From assembly GCA_033977485.1 (NCBI GenBank), contig CM066987.1:48611033-48675032 (forward strand): DNA of 64,000 bases. The letters are read 5' to 3'. The position numbers and the translations under genes were made by a program. Shown piece after piece: positions 9,062 through 22,849 of this stretch; positions within the stretch are counted from its first letter, which is position 1, and the number at the start of each line of letters is the position of its first letter. The notes beneath the pieces are model-generated. The model was given only the letters and a program-made list of their open reading frames with translations, made no database searches and was not told the origin of the DNA. This stretch comes from Hydrangea macrophylla (lineage: Eukaryota > Streptophyta > Magnoliopsida > Cornales > Hydrangeaceae).

Positions 9062-12000
9062 ATTCCCAAAATGCAGGGAACACAACTGAAGAGCATTTTG
9101 AACAACAGGGAACACTGCTGAAGCGTATTCAAAATAGCAGGGAATGCTACTAAAGCATATTCCAAAATGTAGGGAATACGGCTTAAGCGTATTCCAAATT
9201 GAAGGGAACACTGCTGAAGCGTGTGCCAAAATGCAAGGAATGCTACTGAAGTGTATTTCAAAGCACAGGGAACGCTGATGAAGCTTATTTACACACTGTA
9301 GGAAAAGATGCAAAGCATACTCCAAAGTGCAAGGAATGCTACTGAAGCATATTTCTAAAGTGCAGCGAATGCTACTGAAGCATATTTCATAAAGCAGGGA
9401 ACGCGGATGAAGTACATTCCAAAAATTCGAGAATGCTGCTGAAGTGTATTACAAACTGAAGGGAACGCTGCTAAAGCATATTCGCTAAATACAGGGAACA
9501 TTGCTAAAGCATATTAAAAAATATGGGGTACTATTTTTATGGGTATTCCATTGTGCATGGAAAGTAGCTAAAGCGTATTCCAAAATGCATGGAACGCTGT
9601 TGAAGCGTATTCTAAAGTGTAGGGAACACTATTGAATCTTATTCAAAAATACAAGGATTGCTGCTGAATAGAATTCCTAAGTGCAGGGAATGCTACTGAA
9701 ACGAATTCCAAAGTGAAGGGAACTCTACTGAATCGCATTCCAAAATGCAGCAAATGCTGTTTAATCATATTACAGAGTTCAGGGAACACTACTGAAGTGT
9801 ATTCCAAAAAGGCAGAGAACGTTGCTAAAGCATATTCCAAAATTTAGGGCACTCTGCTGAACTGTATTCCAAAGTGGAAGGAACATTGCTGAAGCGTGAT
9901 CCAAAGTGCAAGAAACGTTGCTGAAGAATATTCCAAATTGTACGGAATATTGTGGAAGCATATTACACACATAGGGAACACTACTAAAGTGTATTCCAAA
10001 TTACGGGGAATACAGCTTAAGCATATTCCAAAATGTTTAGAATGCCACTGAAGTGTATTCTAAAGTGCAGGGAACGCTGCTGAAGCATATTCCAAACTGA
10101 AGGGAACGCTACTGAAGTGTATTCCGAAGTGCACTTAACGTTGCTGAAGCGTATTCCAAATTGAAGGGAAAGCTGGTAAAGCGTATTCCCAAAATGCAAG
10201 GAACGCTACTGTAGCGTATTCCAAACGTCAAGGAACACTGCTGAGTCGTACTCCAAACTTTAGGGAACGCTACTGAAGCATGTTTGTAAATACAGGGAAC
10301 GCTATTGAAGCATAAACCAAACAAAAGGGAACTCTACAGAAGTGTATTCCTAAATGCCGAGAATGCTGCTGAAGAGTGTTCCAAAGTGCAGGGAATTCTA
10401 CTGAAGCATATTCCAAAGTGCGCACAACGCTGTTAAGGCATTTTCCAAAATGCAGGGAACTATACTAACGCTTGTGCCAAAATGCAGGGAATGCTACTGA
10501 AGTATATTCTAAAGTGTAGGGAACGCTGCAGAAGCATATTTCTAAACTGCAAGAAAAGCTCCCGATGACTATTCTTAAGTGCAGGGAACGTAGCTGAAGC
10601 GTATTTACAAAGTGCAAGGAAAGCTGCTGAAGTATAATTCATGATGCTGAGAATGCGGCTGAAGTGTATTCCAAAATGCAATGAACTCTACGGAATCATA
10701 TTCCGAACTGAAGGGATCGCTACTGAAGCATATCCCTAAATACAGAGAACACTGCTGAAGCGTATTCCAAAATAATGGGAACTCTGTTGAAGCATACTCC
10801 AAAGTGCAGGGAACACTGCTGAAGCATATTCCAAAGTGTAGAGAATATTGTTGAAGCACATTCTTAAGTGCAGGGAACGCTGCGAAATCGTATTCTAAAT
10901 TTTAGGGAACGCTGCTGAACATTATTCCAAAGTTCAGGGCACTCTACTGAATTACAAAGAATGCAGCTAAAGCGTATTGCAAAGTGCAGGGAACTCTGCG
11001 GAATTATATTCCAAAATGTAGGGAATGCTGCTGAATCGAATTCCAATGTGTAGGGAACGCTACTAATGCTTATTCCTAAAGTCAGGGAACACAGCTGAAC
11101 TGTATTCTAAAATGAAAGGAATGCTGCTGAAGCGTATACCAAAGTGCAGGAAATGCTACTAAAGTATATTCCAAACTAAAGGGAATGCTGCTGAAGTGTA
11201 TTCCCAAAATGTAGGGAACACAACTTAAGCATGTTCCAAAAAACAGGGAACACTACTGAAGCGTATTCCAAATAGCAGGGAATGCTGTTAAAGCATATTC
11301 CAAAATGCTGGAAATGCTGGTTAATCGTATTCCAAACTGAAGGAATGCTACTGAAGCGTGTGCCAAATTACAAGGAATGATACTGAAGTGTATTCCAAAA
11401 CCCAGGGAATGCTGCTGAATCATATTTCTAAAGTGCAGGGAATGCTACTGAACCGTATTTCAAAAAGCAGGGAACGTGGCAGAAGAACATTCCAAAATAT
11501 AGGGAACATTGCTGAAGCATGTTCAAAAATACAGGGGACTCTGTTTTAGCATATTCCATAGTGCACGGAATGCAGCTAAAGCGTATTCCAGAATGCTAGG
11601 AGTTCAGTTGAAGCATATTCCAAAGTGTAGGGAACTCTGCTGAAGCATATTCCAAAATGCAAGGAATGCTGCTGAATTGTATTCCAAAGTGCAGGGAACG
11701 CCGTGAAAGTGTATTCCAAATATAGGGAACTCCACTGAATCGTATTCCAAAATGCAGGGAATGCTGCTGAATCGTATTCCAAAGTGCAGGGAAAACTGCT
11801 TAAACGTATTCCAAAAGTGCAGAATACATTGCTGAAGCATATTTTAAAATCCAGGGAATGGTACTGAAGCGTATTCCAATGTACGAGAAATGCTGCTGAA
11901 GCATATTCCAAACTGAAGGGAACGCTGCTGAAGTGTATTCTTAAAATGCAGGGAACACTACTGAAGCGTACTCTAAACAGTAGCAAATAATGCTGAAGCA

Positions 12001-15000
12001 TTTTCCAAAATGTACGGAACGTTACTAAAGCATATTCCGAACTTAAAGGAATGTTCCTAAAGCATATTCCTAAATTGTAGGGAGTGCGGTTGAAGCATAT
12101 TCAAAAAAATGCAGGTAACTCTGTTGAAGCGTATTCCAAAGTGCAAGGAACGCTGCTGAAATATATTCCAAAGTGTAGGGAACTCTGCTGAATTGCAATC
12201 CATAATACAGGGAGTGCTACTAAATCGTATTCCAAAGTACTAGGAACGGTCCTGATGCGTATTCCAAAAGTACAGGGAACGTTGCTGGACCATATTCTAA
12301 AATGTAGGGAACACTACTAAAGCATATTTCGAATTGCAGAAAACGCTACTGAAGAATATTTCAAACAAAAGGGAGCACTGCTGAAGCGTATTCCCAAAAT
12401 GTAGGGAACGCAACTGAAGCATGTTCCAAACTAAAGGGAATGCTACTGCAGCATATCCTAAAATGCTAGGAACACTGCTGAAGCGTATTCCAAAGTGCAA
12501 GGAATGCTGCCGAAGCATATTCCAAAGTGTACGGATCGCTAATAAAGCATATTCAAAGTTTAGGGAATGTTATTGAAGCATTTTCCAAAATGTAGGGAAC
12601 TAAACTAAAGCGTGTGCCAAAATATAGGGAATGCTACTAAAGTATATTCCAAAGTGTAGGGAATGTTGCAGAAGTATATTTCTAAACTACCAAAAAAGCT
12701 GTCAAAGCCTATTCCAAAGTGCAGGGAACGCAGCTAAAGCGTATTTTCAAAGAGCAAGGAACACTGCTGAAGCATAATTCATAATGCTAGGAAGGCGGCT
12801 GAAGTGTATTCCAAAATAAAGAGAACTCTGTTGAAGCGTACTTCAAAGTGTAGGGAAAACTGCTGAAGCATATTCCAAAGTTTAGGGAACGTTGTTGAAG
12901 CATGTTCCTAAGTGCAGGGAACGCTGCAAAATCGTATTCCAAATTGTAGGGAACGCTGCTAAACAGTAATCCAAAGTGTAGGGCACTCTACCGAATTGCA
13001 GAGAATACAGCTAAATCAAATTCCAAAGTGTAGAGAACTCTATTGAATTGTATTCCAAAATGCAGGGAATGCTGCTAAATCGTATTCCAAAGTGCAGGGA
13101 ACGCTATTGATGCGCATTCCAAAAGTCAGGGAACACGGCTAAACTGTATTCTAAAATGAAAGGAACGCTATTGATGTGTATACCAAAGTGCAGGAAACGC
13201 TACTGAAGCATATTCGAAACTGAAGGGAATGCTGCTAAAGCGTGTGCCAAATTGCAAGCAATGCCACTAAAGTATATTCCAAAGCCCATGGAATGCTACT
13301 GAAGCATATTTCTAAAGTGCAGGGAACACTACTGAAGCGTATTTCATAAAGCAGGGAGCACGGCAGAAGCACATTCCAAAATGTAGGGAACTTTGCTGAA
13401 GCATGTTCAAAAATATAGGGGACTCTTTTTTTGCGTATTCCGTAGTGCACAGAATGCAGCCAAAGCGTATTTAAAAATGCAGGGAACTCTGCTGAAGCGT
13501 ATTATAAAATACAAGGAATACTACTGAATCACATTTCAAAGTGCAGGGAACGCTACAGATATGCATTTCAAATATAGGGAACTCCACTGAATCGTATTCC
13601 AAAATGCATAGAATGCTGCTGAATCGTATTACAAAGTACAGGGAACACTACTGAAGCATCTTCCAAAAGTGCAGAATATGTTGCTAAAGCAAATTCCAAA
13701 ATATAGGAAATGGTACTGAAGCGTATTCCAATGTACGAGGAATGATGCTGAAGCGTATTCCAAACTGAAGGGAGCACTGCTGAAGCGTATTCTTAAAATG
13801 CAGGGAACGCTACGGAACCGTAGTCTAAACTACAGCAAATGATGCTGAAGCATTTTCCAAAATGCAGGGAACGTGCTAAAGTGTATTCCAAACATAAGGG
13901 AATGTTGCTAAAGCGTATTCCTAAATTGTAGGGAACGCTGTTGAAGCGTATTCCAAAATGCAAGAAACTTTGTTGAAGCGTATTCCAAAGTGCACGGAAC
14001 GCTGCTGAAACATATTCCAAAGTGTAGGGAACTCTGCTGAATTGTATTCCAAAATACAAGGAGTGCCAGTGAATCGTATTCCAAAGTGCTGGGAATGATA
14101 CTAATGCGTATTCCAAAAGTATGGGGAACGTTGCTGGACCATATTCTAAAATGCAAGGAATGCTACAAAAACGAATTCCAAAGTGTGGGAAACGCTGCTG
14201 AAGCATTTTGCAAACTAACGGGTGCGTTGCTGAAGCGTATTCCCAAAATGTAGGGAACGCAACTGAAGCATATTCCAAACTAAAGGGAATACTGCTGAAG
14301 TATATCCCAAAATGTAGGGAACACTGCTGAAGCGTATTCCAAAGTGCACTGCTGAAGTATATTCCAAAGTGCTAGGAATGCTAATGAAGCATATTCCAGA
14401 GTGCAGGGAACGCTGTTAAAGCATACTCCAAAATATAGGAAACTCTGCTCAAGCGTGTGCCAAAAATGCAGGGAATGTGGTGGAAGTGTATTCCAAATTA
14501 CACGGAACGCTGCTGAAGCATATTTCAAAACTACAGGAAATGTTGCCAAAGTAAATTCCAAAGTGCAGGGAAAGCTACTGAAGAGTATTTCCAAAGTGCA
14601 AGGGATGCTAGCATATTTCATAATGCTGGGAAGGTGCCTGAAGTATATTCCAAAATGTACGGAACGCTGCTAAAGCATATTCCCAAACTGCAGGGAACGC
14701 TACTGAAATGCATTCCAAAATGTAAGGAATTCTGTTGAAGCATATACCAAAGTGTAGGGAACGCTCATGAAGCATAATGCAAAGTGTAGGGAACACTGTT
14801 GAAGCAAATATTAAGTGCAGGGAATGCTGATAAAGCATATTCCAAAATGTAGGGAACGCTGCTGAACTGTATTCCAAAGTGCACGATACTATGCTGAAGC
14901 TATTCCAAAATGCAGAGAATGCTGCTGAATCGTATACCAAAGGGCATAGAACTCTGCTGAATTATATTCCAAAATAAAGGGAATGGTGATGAATCGTATT

Positions 15001-16894
15001 CCAAAGTGCAGGGAAATTTGCTAAATTGTTTTCCAAAATGCACAGAATGGTGCTCAATCGTATTACAAAGTGCAGGGAATGCTATTGATGCGTATTCCAA
15101 AAGTATAGGGAATGCTGCAGAACCGTATTTTAAAATGCATGGAGCACGGCTGAAGTGTATTCCAAAGTGCAGGGAATGATGCTGAAGCATGTTCTAAACT
15201 GAAGGGAATGTTGTTGAAGCGTATTCCCAAAATGCGGGGAACTCAATAGAAGAGTATTCCAAACTGCACTAAACACTGCTCAAGCATATTCCAAAAGGCA
15301 GGGTATGATGCTGAAGCAACAGGGAACGCTGCTTAAGTGTATTCTAGATTGAAGGGAACACTCCTGCAGCGTTTGCCCAAAATGCAGGGAACATTGCTGA
15401 AGCGTATTAAAAAATGCAGGGAATTCTGTTGAAGAGTATTGCAAAGTGCAGGGATTGCTGCTGAAGCATATTCCAAAGTGCATGGTACACTGGGGAAGCA
15501 TATTCAAAAGTGCCAGGAATGCTGCTAAAGCATCATCTAAAATGTAGGAAACTCTGTCGAAGCGTGTGCCAAAATGCAGGGAAAGCTGCTGAAGCATATT
15601 TCTAAACTGCAGGAAATGCTGCTGAAGTGTATTCCAATGTGATGGGAACACTATTGAAGCATATTTCAAAAATGCAAGGAATGCTGACGAAGCGTATTTC
15701 ATAGTGCAGGGAATGCAGCAAAAGTGTATTTAAAAGTGTAGGGAATGGTACTAAAGCGTATTCCAATTTGAATGGAACATTGCTGAAGTGTCTTCCCGAA
15801 ATGATGGGACCACTGCTGAAGCGTATTAAAAAATGCACGGAACTTTGCTGAAGCATATTCCAAAGTGCACGGAACGCTCCTAAAGTATATTCCAAAGTGC
15901 AAGGAACGATGCTAAATTGAATTCCAAAATGCATGGGAACACTGCTGAAGCCTTTTCCAAAGTTCAGGGAATGCTGCTGAAGCGTATAGTAAAATAAAGA
16001 AACTCTGCTTAATTGTATCCAAAAATGCAGGGAACGCTGCTAAAGCGTATTCCAAAGTTCAGGGAATGTTGTTGAAGTGCATACCAAACTGAAGGGAACG
16101 CTACTGAAGCGTATTCCAAACTACAGGGAATGCTACTAAGCATATGACAAAGTGATGGGAGAGCTGCTGAAGCGTATTCCATAATGCAGGAAATACTGAT
16201 GTAGCGTATTCCAAAATATAAGGAATGCGACTAAAGTGTATTCCAAAGTACAAGGAATGTTGTTTAAGTATATTCCAAAATGCAGGGAACATTGCTAAAG
16301 CGTATTCCAAAGTGCATAGAACGCTGGTGAAGAGTATTCCAAACTATAGGAAACGCTTCTAAAGTATATTCTAAAATGCAAGGAATACTGTCAAGCGTAT
16401 TCTAAAATGCAGGGAATGCTGCTAAAGCATATTCAAAAGTGTTATGAACGCTACTGAAGTGTATTTCAAAGTACAAGGAACGTTGTTGATGCATATTCAA
16501 AAGTGTAGGGAACACTACTGAAGCGTATTCCAAAATTTAGGGAACTCTGCTGAAGCGTATTCCAAAGTGAAAGGAATGGTGCTAAAGCGTAATCTAAAGT
16601 GCAGGGAACACTGCTGAAGCATATTCTAAATTGTAAAGAACGCTGCTGAAGCATATTCCAATGTTCAGGGAACGCTATCGAGGCATATTACATACACAAG
16701 AAACACTATTGAAGCGTATTCCAAAGTGCAGAGAACACAACTAAAGTATATACCAAAAATGTTCAGAATGCTACTGAAGTGCATTCCAAACTGTAGGGAA
16801 TAGTGCTGAAGTGTATTCCAAACTGAAGGGAATGGTATAGAAGCGTATTCAAAAGTGTAGTGAACGCTACTGAAGCGTATTCCTAACTGAAGGG
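9062..16894. repeat. 32-bp minisatellite array, main part
   Basis: About 7.8 kb of the same 32-bp degenerate repeat as 1-1229. Some units are truncated or have small indels, so the phase drifts. Three units span 96 bp, so minus-strand translation gives a 32-residue repeat of the type LQQ.SLHFGIRFSSVP.ILEYASAAFPAFWN; the longest such frame (13793-14278) is 161 codons. These frames are not conserved and I do not call genes. The array ends at 16894 where LTR A starts. Confidence 0.93.
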
Positions 16895-17148
16895 TGACAA
16901 GCGGGGGTAGTTGTAAAATACAACAGCGCTAAAAGAAGAAAATACACTGATTCGATCTACAATTCCTTTGTATATCTGCAATTTGAATTATAATGCCAGT
17001 TTTTACACAATATGATTAATGTATGATAAGTGGTATTGTTTTAGTGGTTATTTGTGCAGATTACTATTGCTGTGTGAGGAACTGAATGAGCAAGATAAAA
17101 GAAAGTGCTTGGTTTTACTGAAGATAATTCAAACATAAAAAGGAAGTT

Positions 17149-17241
17149 TCGAGCGATCGAGGTTTCGATCGATCGAATTAGGTTCAAGCGCTCGAAGATC
17201 CCAGAAGTTCAATCGATCGAAGGATGTTCGATCCATCGAAC
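17149..17241. promoter_or_regulatory. CG-centred palindrome cluster upstream of TATA (A1)
   Basis: Five related sites in 93 bp: GAGCGATCGAGG, TTCGATCGATCGAA (perfect 14-bp palindrome), TTCAAGCGCTCGAA, TTCAATCGATCGAA and TTCGATCCATCGAA. All but the last, mutated one keep a central CG. The cluster ends about 68 bp before the TATA box. Confidence 0.6.
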
Positions 17242-17308
17242 ATGGCTTTTATAAAAAATTACGCGCACGTAGTAGAACGGAATTTTTAACCCTAGCCTTA
17301 GGTTTATG

Positions 17309-17317
17309 TATATATAT
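17309..17317 (+). promoter_or_regulatory. TATA box of A1 LTR
   Basis: TATATATAT following the conserved phrase CCCTAGCCTTAGGTTTATG. The A2 LTRs have TATATATA at the matching place. Confidence 0.6.
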
Positions 17318-17727
17318 GCAGTATATTTACGTCACAGACGACGGCCACTTCACCTTTTATCAGTTTTACATAGGGAGAAGAGAGTTTGTTCTTGTTTTTG
17401 TAGGTTTTATCAAAGATTTCTATTGGTTTTGGTAGGATTCTATCAAGTTTAATATAAGTTCGTCAGTCCAGGTTACCTCTTATCATTTTGTTACATTCTA
17501 CTTACTATTTATTGTAGGTTAATCTGCTAGAATCTTACTATTGCATGCTAGGTAGGGTTAAATCATTAGTTTTCATAGATTTTATATTTAAATCGCAAGC
17601 AAACAAAACTTTAATGAATATTTACGTTAAAAACAAATCTAACACACTCCAGACTATGTCTGAGTAGTCCCCAGGTTGGGAAATCGTGATCTCAAGCCTC
17701 TGCCATGTAGCAGAATAATTCTTGTGT

Positions 17728-17848
17728 TCGATCGATCGAAGTTTGTTAGATCAATCAGACCAGAGACATTGTCAATCGATTGAAGACATTTCGATCGATC
17801 GAGAGATGAAGATATTCGATCGACCGAAAGCGCTTTGATCGATCGAAC
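17728..17848. promoter_or_regulatory. Second palindrome cluster (A1 LTR)
   Basis: Six sites of TTCGATCGATCGAA type or degenerate versions (one now TTAGATCAATCAGA), about 20-25 bp apart, starting about 420 bp downstream of the TATA box. Position matches A2 (429-431 bp) and element T (436 bp). Confidence 0.55.
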
Positions 17849-18514
17849 CCTCTGATTCTTCAGAACATTCTATGCAGTATCCCTAGACTTTCTGCTTTAG
17901 AGATTCGTTATCAAACTGTCCCCAAATGCTCAATTTGTCAAAACAGTCTCTAAACTTAAGGCCTTAAGGCAATTTTCTCCAATATCTTTTGCAAACCACC
18001 TTCAATGCTAACACCATTATAGGTGTGAGTCTTAACTATTGTTTTAAACCACTTTCATGTGTTTCAAATTAACTGTGATGATATAGTCCCGGTCATGAAA
18101 GGACTATGGACTCTTTATTCTAAGAGAAATACGGAATACTGTAGAAAATGTGCTCCATTGAGCTTCAATGTAATTGCATGGTAGATGGCTAGGTCGCGGT
18201 GGATTCGTGTAATCCCAACATTTCCTTTTTATTAAGAAAAACACGTTTTAAAACATCGCTTTAGTTAATTAGTTAATCATTAGTTTAATTTATTTTAGTT
18301 GCTTTAATTTTAGTAGTTACTTCGTGGAACTTTGTGTTCTGTAACCTTTCATATATTGTTTTTTTTATTTTCCTTTTAGAGTTTAATCTAAGTATTTAGT
18401 TTATCACCTTCCCTGTGGGATTGACCTGGTCTTAACCAGATTACTACTTGCACGATTACCTACACTTGGGTATAGCACACAAGCGCACACACATTCTTAG
18501 TCGTGTCAAGTTTT

Positions 18515-18532
18515 TGGCGCCGTTACCGGGGA
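18515..18532 (+). other. Primer-binding site, tRNA-Asp (A1)
   Basis: TGGCGCCGTTACCGGGGA, one G-to-A mismatch from the perfect site in element E. This tRNA-Asp site is typical of Athila. Leader 18533-18636 has no ORF. Confidence 0.85.
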
Positions 18533-18636
18533 AAGCGAGAAGCTAACGCTTAGATTACCTCAATCTATTCTTATCTCTTTCTATTTTCTTTTGTATTTTA
18601 TTCTTTAGATTAAAAATACTTAGGATCTTTCCTTTA

Positions 18637-20470
18637 ATGTCCGATAATTCCATCGAAGGAATCTACGGAAATCCATTCTACTTAGCCGATTCCTCCGATT
18701 CTATTAATCCTGTAGCCATGCCTACCGATTCAATGGCTAACAATCAAAGTGAAAACGGTGAGAATGTGGTCGTCCCAATTGATGATTCGCTTCGTCCTTT
18801 GTGAGATCTCATGACACTCGAACATGCACCTACACCTTCTTGTATTCTCATTGCACCTCATGCTGGCGAATTTCAATTTCGCAACGGAATGATTCAACTC
18901 CCTCCAACCTTCCATGGAATGGATACCGAGAAGGCATATCTACACGTCAAGGACTTCGAGGATGTTTGTAAAACATTCTCACAAAATTGTCCTGTAGATG
19001 TGACACGTCTAATGCTATTTCCTTTCACTTTAAAGGATAAAACAAAAGCGTGGCTCCTCACTTTGAAGCTGAAGTTGATTTACACCTAGCATGCGATGAA
19101 TACTGCGTTCTTACATAAATTCTTTCCACCACGCATGACCATTGAGCTTAAACGACAAATTAACTCTTATAAACAAAAGAGCAATGAAACCTTCACTCAA
19201 ACTCAAACTTACGAAGGGTTAAATGGTGAAACTAAAAAGTTGGTCGAAACCATGAGTTCAGGGCCATTTCTTCGCAAAAACACGGAAGAAGCAGAAGCTC
19301 ACTTCGAGTGGCTAGCTGAACATGCCCACGAATGGTCCAATTTGGAAGATGTCCCACGCTCATAGATATCCTGTGTAGAGGAGAAGAGTCTATACCAATT
19401 AAAAAGTGAGGATCATCTAATGAGTAAATATGAAGAACTAGTTAAGAAGGTAGAAGAGTTGGCAATGAAAGGAGAGAGTTCTAGGCAGGTTTTACCTAAA
19501 GAACCATGCGGCACATGCAACATGTTGGGACACACCAATCAATACTATCCCAATGTGCCGTACTTTCAAGAACAACCCCCCATGGAAATGAATGCCATGC
19601 AAGGATATAGGGGGGTGAGGAATTCCTACAATAATAGCAACGTTCAGAATAACAATCGATGGAATCACCCCGGGTTTGATTGGAAAAATGATGTTGTGAC
19701 CCAAAATCAATATCAACAACAGCAACCCTACAATAACAATAATCAGTATCAGGGGTAATACAATAGGCAGTCCCTGTCATTCAATCAAAATAGATCAAAT
19801 AACTATAACCATGCTCAACCCTCTAATAATCCGCACTGAAATATCTACGTGCCATCGCACAAAAAGGTGCAAGAGGAAGATCCAATCTCTAATGCGAATT
19901 TAACACAACAGTTAATTCAAATGATGAGTAAAATGTCCACAACATTAGAGATAATGGATGCACGACAAGAGGGGTCAAGTGGAACGTTTCCTGTGTAACC
20001 ACTTCAAAACCCTAAGGGATACAACAATGGTCCCACTAATCACGAACAAACAAAAGTCGTAACTACTCTGAGGAGTGGCAAGATTATAGGGTGCAATTTA
20101 CCCTTCTCCACCCCTGAAGAGTATGAAGAGGATGAAGTGGTAAATAAAATCAAACTATCCATTCAAGAAGAGGAGTCGTCCACTGATGACAAACCATTAG
20201 AATCAAATGATGACACTCCTAAACCAGTAGAAGAAGCTGAGAGAAGGCCCAGAAAGGAGCCTGTCATTGACGAATTACCTAAATGCCCTTTCCTTGCGCC
20301 TTACCCTCAAAGGCTTAAGAAACCTAAAAACAAGGCAAAGAATCAGGAGTTTTTGGAGTTGTTTAAACAAGTCAAAATCAATCTCCCACTCCTTGATGCA
20401 ATTAAACAAGTCCCGACCTATGCTAAGTACCTTAAAGACTTATGCACGGTCAAAAGGAGGCAAAGTGTAA
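18637..20470 (+). pseudogene. gag: gag pseudogene of A1
   Basis: Athila Gag in a single frame from ATG 18637 through to the protease, broken by in-frame stops near 18802, 19087, 19363, 19756, 19837 and 19996. The capsid region is recognisable (HAGEFQFRNGMIQ, FHGM, LFPFTLKDK, NTAFLHKFFPP). Compared with A2 about 70-75 bp are missing near 19205 where A2 has the WERFKDLLLSCPHH segment. The zinc knuckle is CGTCNMLGHTNQYY: the last cysteine is lost (TGT to TAT), and A2 keeps it. Several stops are C-to-T or G-to-A changes relative to A2 (CAA to TAA, CAG to TAG, TGG to TAG), as expected from deamination of methylated DNA. The tail holds the LELFKQVKINLPLLDAIKQV segment shared with A2 and E. Confidence 0.85.
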
Positions 20471-20472
20471 AG

Positions 20473-20985
20473 AAACACGCCTATGTTGCTTGTCAAGCAA
20501 GCGCAATCATCCAAAATGAATTGCCTCCAAAACTCAAAGACCCCGATACCCCAACTGTCTCTTGCCGAATTGGGAATCAAAGGATAGACAACGCACTCCT
20601 TGATTTAGGAGCAAGTGTAAACCTGCTGCCATATTCAGTTTATAAACAAATAGGGTTGGGTGAACTCAAACCTACCCAAGTTGTGTTATAACTGGCAGAC
20701 AAGTTAGTCAAATACCCTAGAGGAATATTGGACGACATTCTGGTACAGATATATTCATTTGTCTTCCCGGTCGATTTTGTGATTTTGGACACTGAACCTG
20801 TGTCTAATCCATGTTCACAAATCTTGGTGATATTTGGACGTCCATTTCTCAACACCATAGATGCCTCAATCAAAATAAGAAGTGGAAGAGTCGTCTCATT
20901 TCCTTATGACCATCGTATTCAGGAGCATGACTCTAAATGTCAAGATTTTTTCAAATCCTCGACCTGAAGAATATGAGGATGAGGA
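20473..20985 (+). pseudogene. pro: Protease pseudogene of A1
   Basis: Aspartic protease in frame with gag: active-site motif LLDLGASVNLLPYSVYKQ near 20590-20650, then [20 protein letters not shown] and IFGRPFL. The motif D-L-G-A-S replaces the usual D-T/S-G as in other Athila elements. Stop TAA at 20689 (CAA in A2) and an insertion near 20885-20905 shift the frame. The domain is otherwise complete. Confidence 0.82.
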
Positions 20986-21189
20986 AGAAATCAATTATAT
21001 TGAAATGATCATTGAAGACGAGACTGATTTTGTAGATTACAAAGATCCCTTGGAGGTAGTTGTGTCACAATTTGATGCGATCTATCAACCTAATGATTCT
21101 ACCCCATTGGATGCTGCTTTAAATCACACTTGCCTCATGATGGAGACGAAAGAGGAGGACAAAGCTGAATGCATGTGGGTAGCACCTTA

Positions 21190-22828
21190 TGAACCACTAC
21201 CTCCAAAAATAAAATTAGTCATGCCTTCTAATTTTCAGTTTCGTGATCTGGAGCTAAAGGAGCTTTCAATAGAGCTCAAATACGCCTTCCTAGGGACTGA
21301 AAAGACTTACCCTTTCATAATTTCATCTACATTAAATCCTAAACAAGAGGGTAAGTTAATCCAACTGTTAAAACAACATAAGGGAGCATTAGGATGGATA
21401 ATTGCCGACCTCAAAGGCATAAGCCCATCTGTGTGCACTCATAAAATATACTTGGAGGAAAACGCTAAGCCTTCACGACAAATGCAAAGGCGTTTGAATC
21501 CTAACATGCAAGAGGTAGTTAAAAAGGAAGTATTAAAACTACTTGATGTTGGGATTATATATCCTATTTCTGACAGCCCTGGGGTTAGTCCAACCCAAGT
21601 GGTGCCCAAAAAGGCAGGTATAACAGTAATCCCAAATAAAGATGGTGAATTGGTACCAACACGCATCCCCACCAGATGGCGGATGTATATTGATTACTGA
21701 AAATTAAATACTGTGACATGGAAAGACCACTTTCCATTACCATTCATGGATCAAATGCTTGAGCGAGTGGCGGGTCATAAATACTATTGCTTCTTGGACG
21801 GATATAGTGGCTACAACCAAATCGAAATTGCTCCTGAAGATCAGAAGAAAATGACTTTCACTTGTCCGTTCGGTACATTCGTCTATCGTCATATGCCCTT
21901 CGGCTTATGCAATGCTCCGGCTACCTTTCAGCGATGCATGTTGAGTATATTCAGTGACATGGTCGAAAAATACTCGAGGTGTTCATGGACGACTTCTCAG
22001 TGTTTGGTGATAGTTTCAATTACTGCCTGGAAAACCTTGAGAAAGTGTTAGCGATATGAGAGGACAAACACCTAGTATTGAACTGGGAAAAGTGTCACTT
22101 CATGGTGACCAAGGGAGTTGTCCTCAGCCACATTATTTTTTGATAAGGGTATCCAGGTTGATAAAGCAAATATTGATATAATCTCAAACCTACCTGTCCC
22201 CCATACAGTTAAAGATATCTGCTCTTTTCTGGGATACGCAGGATTTTATCGCCGCTTTATCCAAAACTTTAGTGCAATCTCCTGACCAATGTGCAAACTC
22301 TTAGTCAAAGACACACCATTCGAGTGGTCGAACAACTATCAAACATCTTTTGACGCACTAAAGGAATACCTTACCTCTGCACTGATAATACAGGCACCCG
22401 ATTGGAGCTTGCCATTTGAACTGATGTGCGATTCTAGTGACTATGCCATCGGGGCAGTCCTAGGACAGAGGAAGGATAATAAGCCTTATGTAATATACTA
22501 TGCCAGCCGAACACTTAACAAAGCTCAAATGAACTATATGACTACCGAAAAAGAGCTACTGGCGATAGTCTTCGCTCTAGATAAATTCAGGTCATATCTG
22601 ATAGGGTCCCCAATCGTCTGTTTTACATACCACTTATTCCTCAAGTACCTGCTATCTAAAAAAGACGCGAAACAAAGGCTAATCTGTTGGATACTTCTAC
22701 TCCAAGAATTCGATATCACAATCAAGGATAAAAAAGGAGTAGAGAATGTGGTCGCCGACCATTTGTCTCGGTTGACATTTACTGACAACACTGGACCCAT
22801 ACCAATTAAAGATGAATTCCCAGATTAA
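21190..22828 (+). pseudogene. pol: Reverse transcriptase and RNase H pseudogene of A1
   Basis: Copies element RNA into DNA in the particle. The linker (LVMPSNFQF, ELKYAFLG) leads into RT with KPSRQMQRRLNP, HFPLPFMDQ, FLDGYSGYNQ, YRHMPFGLCNAPATF (about 21880-21925) and the catalytic FMDD near 21985. Damage: CGA to TGA stop near 21700, a frameshift near 21970, stops near 22058, 22140 and 22264. RNase H follows with [27 protein letters not shown] and [15 protein letters not shown], ending with VVADHLSRL before a TAA at 22826. Confidence 0.85.
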
Positions 22829-22849
22829 CAACTTATAACTATTTCTAGT

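Larger units (their letters stand above)
16895..18508 (+). repeat. Element A1 5' LTR
   Basis: 1,614-bp LTR starting TGACAAGCGGGGGTA and ending CGTGTCA, homologous to the A2 LTRs (31247-32899 and 44276-45924) but clearly more diverged from them than they are from each other. Carries two palindrome clusters and a TATA box. No ORF. Confidence 0.93.

Noticed and set aside
9020..16654. Many minus-strand ORFs of 60-161 codons in the minisatellite, looking like a repeat protein family
   Set aside because: They are the same 32-bp unit read in cycling phase, with frequent breaks and no conserved start or end. A random 32-mer is stop-free over 32 codons about 20% of the time.
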